Assembly (NCBI GenBank): GCA_024196135.1
Contig: JAMQCK010000001.1
Span: 186,001 to 250,000 of the forward strand
From: Pleurotus ostreatus/Saccharomyces cerevisiae fusant
Taxonomy: Eukaryota; Opisthokonta
Length of the DNA stretch: 64,000 nucleotides
Direction of reading: 5' to 3'
Positions 60,188 through 64,000 of the stretch are shown here, in pieces. Positions within the stretch are counted from its first letter, which is position 1. Each line of letters begins with the position of its first letter. The notes beneath the pieces were generated by a model. The model was given only the letters and a program-made list of their open reading frames with translations. It had not been told where the DNA came from and searched no databases. The translations under genes and the position numbers were made by a program.

Positions 60188-61879
60188 ATGTCGACCACGC
60201 AGGCGCCTGCTCGCGACGAGGTCACCAGCGCAAATTGTGACGGTCACGGTTCATTTCCTCAGCGGGACGAGGAAAAACTGCTACCGTCGCTGCGGACAAC
60301 TTGCGGTGTTTCTCAGCGCCAGCGCATCCCACTCGAGGACGAGCTTTGCGTGCTGCAGGAGTACGTCGAAGACCTGAAGGCGGAAGAGAACAGCTTGCAC
60401 GAACGACTGCTCGCAGTCCGGGCTCTACGCCGCGCTGCCGAGCAAAAACTTCGACAGCGCGAATCCTTCCTGCGTGCTCCCGTCCGGCGCCTACCCTGGG
60501 AGCTTCTCTGCGAGATCTTCCTGTACCTCTGGCCCCGTCGGGCTGGGGAAGTGAGGCTCACAAATGGTCGGCCTCTGTTCCCGAATTTCCTCTCGCCTAC
60601 ATTGTTTCCTATCCCCTTCGTCTGCTCTTTTTGGCGCCGGCTTGCGAGCAGCATGCCTCGGCTGCAACCTCGGCTTCGCTTGGACGTCACGGACTCGGGT
60701 GCATTGGCTATTCCGCCTCACCCACCACCCGACCTCGACCTCGCCAACGCCCCGCGCATGTTCCTCCGCATGCACATTCTCGGCCAATACCGCAAAAATG
60801 GCCTGCCGCACCGAGACGTGCTCGAGCCTCTCGCAAAGCACTCCGCGCACTGGCGTGAGGTCGAGGTGGAGTGCACGTCGTGGCCCGCGGTGCGCTTCAT
60901 TGGTACGGAATTGGCACTTCCTCAACTGAGGAAGGCGACCATCATGCTACCTAGGCGCGTTCGCTACGTTGGGCTCCGCCCCGAGGACGAGGAGAGTTGG
61001 TGGGACGAAGCTATGGCGTCCGATAATCCATGCTTATTCGACCAAGCACCCGACCTCCGCGAACTCATCCTGCTCAACAAAATGGACGAGCCCATCTCCT
61101 TTCTTCCCTTCACCCTTCCCTGGCATCAGCTCACCAGCGTCACGGTGAACCCGTACATCGCGCCCGACCTCTATGTGGAGATCATCTCCCCGTGCACCTC
61201 GCTGCGGTCCTTCACCCTGCGCGAGACGGAGGGCGCGGGTGGCACGGTGTGGGACGCATGGCCTCCGCCTACGCAAAGGACGTGCGTATTCCGGGGAAAG
61301 AAGCTGTCGCTGAAGGTCACGACTCTGCGGAACATGGAGCAGTTCTTGAAGGCGGTGACGGCTCCTAATCTTCGGCAGCTCAATATCGGCGTCGCGGTCA
61401 TAGGCGAGAGCATCCGACCCATCCTGGACTTCCTCGACCGGTCGCGCTGCGAAATCGCCCGTCTCAAGTTGTGGTGGGCGATGGAGTATCCTTCGGCGGT
61501 GGAGTTCGAAGAGCTGCTTGACCGCGTGCCGCGCTTGGAGCATCTGCAGTTGAAGCTGGGGACTGCGTGGAAGAAAATCACGAGTCCGACCCTAATCAGG
61601 TCCGCGCGCGCTCTCCTCGACTCCCTCTGCAAGGTTCGCGAGGACGGCAGACTGCCGAATCTGCGCGTACTCAAGATCGCTACGGTTGACGACCATACGG
61701 ATGTTCTAACGGGGCGTATATTACCTGCGTTCGTCTACAGCGTGTCACCTGTGCACGAACTGTGGCTGGCGGCCCCGATGCAGAAGGACGTATGGGAGCG
61801 TGAGGTGCAACCACGGATGGATAGGGTTGAGCTGTATGGGATTCAGCGCTCTTGTGGGATGGCAAAGCCGACAGTCTAG
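60188..61879 (+). CDS. coiled-coil F-box protein
   Basis: A single coding exon of 563 aa beginning MSTTQAPARDE. A coiled coil (LEDELCVLQEYVEDLKAEENSLHERLLAVRALRRAAEQKLRQRESF) leads straight into the F-box PVRRLPWELLCEIFLYLWPR (about residues 95-115), followed by PIPFVCSFWRRLASSMPRL. This coiled-coil-plus-F-box order is the commonest F-box architecture in agaricomycetes. The rest consists of weak LRR-like units (LPQLRKATIMLPR, APDLRELILLNKM, APNLRQLNIGVAV, VPRLEHLQLKLGT, LPNLRVLKIATVDD). Likely a substrate adaptor of an SCF ligase together with Skp1, Cul1 and the Rbx1 encoded at 25256-26119. Substrate unknown. The start at 60188 follows the leader intron directly. Confidence 0.87.
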   Translation: MSTTQAPARDEVTSANCDGHGSFPQRDEEKLLPSLRTTCGVSQRQRIPLEDELCVLQEYVEDLKAEENSLHERLLAVRALRRAAEQKLRQRESFLRAPVRRLPWELLCEIFLYLWPRRAGEVRLTNGRPLFPNFLSPTLFPIPFVCSFWRRLASSMPRLQPRLRLDVTDSGALAIPPHPPPDLDLANAPRMFLRMHILGQYRKNGLPHRDVLEPLAKHSAHWREVEVECTSWPAVRFIGTELALPQLRKATIMLPRRVRYVGLRPEDEESWWDEAMASDNPCLFDQAPDLRELILLNKMDEPISFLPFTLPWHQLTSVTVNPYIAPDLYVEIISPCTSLRSFTLRETEGAGGTVWDAWPPPTQRTCVFRGKKLSLKVTTLRNMEQFLKAVTAPNLRQLNIGVAVIGESIRPILDFLDRSRCEIARLKLWWAMEYPSAVEFEELLDRVPRLEHLQLKLGTAWKKITSPTLIRSARALLDSLCKVREDGRLPNLRVLKIATVDDHTDVLTGRILPAFVYSVSPVHELWLAAPMQKDVWEREVQPRMDRVELYGIQRSCGMAKPTV

Positions 61880-62530
61880 GATGAACATGAACTAAAGCTA
61901 CCGAGATGCGTTCGTGGTTTATACTTACCGAAACCTTCGTCTAGCTGAACGCCTTGGGCCTCATTCGGGAAATTGAATGCGAGCTGTAGACGGTGACTTG
62001 TTACTACTTTTGAAGATACCCTTTCTTTGCTATAGGGCACCTTTCTCTCTGTCCACGATGCATGGACTCGATTTTGCCTTGATCCGATTTGGAATCTGAA
62101 CTCGAACCGCGTGATATACGCGTGACCATCGGTGCCGAGGTTCAAGCTCGTGACGCACAGAGGCGCGAACAATACGACGGAGTTTCGCCTTGCGCGCATA
62201 TTTCTTGCCTTGTTCGCGTATGGTTCAGCGTTTACAATGTATAGCCCGGCCGGATAGGTTTCCCAGAACAAACATTCCATTCGCGCGTGTAACGATACAC
62301 CCATTATAGTGATACAGCATCCCGTAATCCGATAGTGTCCCAGTGTAGTCGAGTACAGTATCCTGCAGTCGAGTACAGTGTCCCAGAGTTTGAACAACGG
62401 ACAAAGACAGAATGGACAACGCAGAGCGTGGAAAGCAGGGAGAGCAAGACGACCAACCGACAAAGCGCCAAACGCCGAACCAGCAAAACGCCAACATGAG
62501 ACCGTCGAGAGCCACCAAGTCGCCCACAGA
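61880..62530. other. intergenic between convergent genes
   Basis: 650 bp, no supported gene. It contains a tandem 20-bp repeat at 62348-62387. Confidence 0.5.
62348..62387. repeat. tandem repeat, two 20-bp units
   Basis: GTCGAGTACAGTATCCTGCA followed immediately by GTCGAGTACAGTGTCCCAGA. A degenerate partial unit (GTGTCCCAGTGTA) precedes it. Confidence 0.7.
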
Positions 62531-64000
62531 TTACGCGATCCCCAGCCCTGTCACAACCGAGGAGTCCACAGACATCGCATCCGTGTCGTCCACCGCCGCC
62601 CTCGGGTCACCCAGCGTAGTCTTTTTAATTGCGACTGAGGTCTTCCCCTTCGCCTGCCTATAATCAAGCGCCAGCCTCGGATACTTCTGCCCATGCACGC
62701 GTAGGAAATCCTGCTGCTTGTGCGGCGACCACGTGTGGAACATGGCAAGCAGCGGGTCCTCCTCTCTACGTCGTGGTGACCCACGCAGTTCGCTTCGTTG
62801 CTGCGAGTCCCCTTCGCGCCGCACTGACTCGTGCGTCCATCCCGGAGCGAGCATGATGGCCATCGCGGCGCGCTCGCGCGGGCTGCGGTACTTCGTGGGC
62901 GTTTCCGGGAGTTTGCTGTGGGAGGGGAGGGACGCCAGTTTACTGTTCGAGTCACGAGTGGCAGAGGTTGGCGTCTCCGAAGCAGTAAAAGGCGTCTGAG
63001 GAAGCAAGGGGGAACATCCAGCAGGTGTCGGCGTTGCGCAAGGCGAGTCCAGAGCTGAAGCCAGATCCAAGCGCACGGGACGAACAGGCGTCTCGCAAGG
63101 CGATGTCATGTCTACAAGTGAGGAACTATCTTTCGGCTTCGTGCGCTTCGGCGTAACGATTGGTGGCGGGAACTGGAAGTTGCGCTTGAGCACGAAGGAC
63201 GGGGTTGGAGGCTCTGCTGGCGAGGCGGAGAAGTCGCGCGTCGGTGGTTCAGGGAAGTCGCTTGTCGGGGGTGCGGGAAAGTCCACCGCACGCGGGCTGG
63301 GCAGCGGTGTCGACAAGTTGGGTGATCGCACAGAGGTCTCGTACAGTGGGGGCTCGTTCTCTTCCGATACTGGACTCCGAGGCATGTCCGCGCCCATTGG
63401 TGTAGGTCTACGACCTCGTCCGAACGCGGAGAGCGGTCCGCTGCTTCGTTCAGACTCGGGCGCCGGGAAGAGGCCCTTCACGGGCGATCGGGAGCGTACG
63501 CCATTACGGTGGTTGTTCGGCGGCTCGGTCGACGCTTCGGGTAGTGGTCGATCGGGATGGCAGGTGATGGTGGCTTCCGCGTCCGCGGCGAAGTGCTTTG
63601 AGGCCGACGCGCGGACCGTCTCCTCCGGTCCAAAGGACGCGAGATCGGCGTTGGTGAGGACAGCAAACGCGACATAGGGCTCCGAGTGTTGCGGCGTGTG
63701 CAGGGATGGCGGGGTCGGGCAATGCTGTAAGGCGTGTCAGTGAGCAAGGGCCCATGCGGACATGGCGGCGCGCAACGCACATGCGAGCGACTCCTCAGCG
63801 CCGCGCCCGTCCACTGCTGCCCATCGAGGTCGGTGAAGTCGCATTTCACAGACGCGAAGGAGCCGCTGAGCGTCCGGCGCTGGTCCTGAAGATGTCATCA
63901 CATCAGGGTCGGTCGCGTAGATTATAATCACGGTGGCGCGCAAGTGCTCACCTCCGTCATGCGCATCGCCATGCAATCCTCGAGCTCCTGCTGCCTCTCA
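62531..64000 (-). CDS. Pro/Ser-rich hypothetical protein, 3' part (5' end outside window)
   Basis: Visible exons: 64000-63952 (continues beyond the window), 63885-63781 and 63724-62531, about 448 residues. The part nearest the N-terminus (DQRRTLSGSFASVKCDFTDLDGQQWTGAALRSRSH, EPYVAFAVLTNADLASFGPEETVRASASKHF) looks folded. Then come Pro/Ser-rich repeats (VDFPAPPTSDFPEPPTRDFSASPAEPPTP) with many SP and TP sites, which suggest proline-directed kinase regulation. A short conserved-looking C-terminal block follows (SPRERAAMAIMLAPGWTHESVRR, LLAMFHTWSPHKQQDFLRVHGQKYPRLALDYR). I do not recognise the family. Confidence 0.72.

Overview
The window is nuclear DNA of a filamentous basidiomycete, most likely an agaricomycete (mushroom-forming fungus). 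The evidence is the density of short (about 45-65 nt) GT-AG introns, conserved eukaryotic genes (Rbx1, farnesyltransferase beta, Rsc7/Npl6, eL41, Swi5), and a fused spermidine synthase-saccharopine dehydrogenase, an arrangement known from basidiomycetes. I rebuilt the splicing by hand. Every multi-exon model given with high confidence has GT-AG junctions (one is GC-AG) and a total coding length divisible by three. All protein names are by recognition of motifs; no database search was run.

Layout. 1-201: 3' end of a gene. 609-1058 (+): Swi5 recombination factor. 1162-2379 (-): RCC1-repeat protein. 2665-4766 (-): AAA ATPase. 6022-9380 (+): Zn2Cys6 transcription factor with 14 exons. 9769-10038 (-): possible Cys-rich small protein. 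10783-11455 (+): small hypothetical protein. 11923-23088 (+): one very large gene (16 exons, about 3,474 aa) encoding a PH-domain protein that is otherwise disordered, with FUS-like SY/GY repeats, SR-rich blocks and a C-terminal coiled coil. 23753-29847: a probable mitochondrial protein, Rbx1 and Rsc7/Npl6 (all -), then a ketopantoate-reductase-family enzyme (+). 29848-32250 (-): hypothetical protein. 32513-32645 (+): the 25-residue ribosomal protein eL41. 33221-37362 (-): NAD-dependent epimerase/NmrA-like protein and a secreted intradiol-dioxygenase-like protein, with a doubtful small gene between them. 37363-40407: largely gene-free, with a diverged tandem duplication. 40408-42191 (+): sugar-transporter-type MFS protein. 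42977-45436 (+): spermidine synthase-saccharopine dehydrogenase. 45437-48825: gene-poor. 48826-50128 (+): APH-type kinase. 51168-53086 (+): F-box/LRR-type protein. 53514-55242 (-): farnesyltransferase beta. 55529-57316 (-): inverted paralogue of the MFS transporter. 58504-59607 (+): acidic hypothetical protein. 60188-61879 (+): F-box protein. 62531-64000 (-): 3' part of a Pro/Ser-rich protein that runs off the window.

How parts relate. Most genes are unrelated housekeeping or regulatory loci. Two places stand out. The first is the 11-kb giant gene, whose product looks like a membrane-tethered or condensate-forming scaffold. The second is the pair of inverted MFS transporter genes, about 13 kb apart, which share not only their intron positions but also blocks of promoter and 3' flank, so whole transcription units were duplicated. 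SpeSDH links polyamine and lysine biosynthesis in one polypeptide. Rbx1 and the two F-box proteins would act in SCF ubiquitin ligases, and the farnesyltransferase beta subunit prenylates CaaX proteins such as Ras and mating pheromones.
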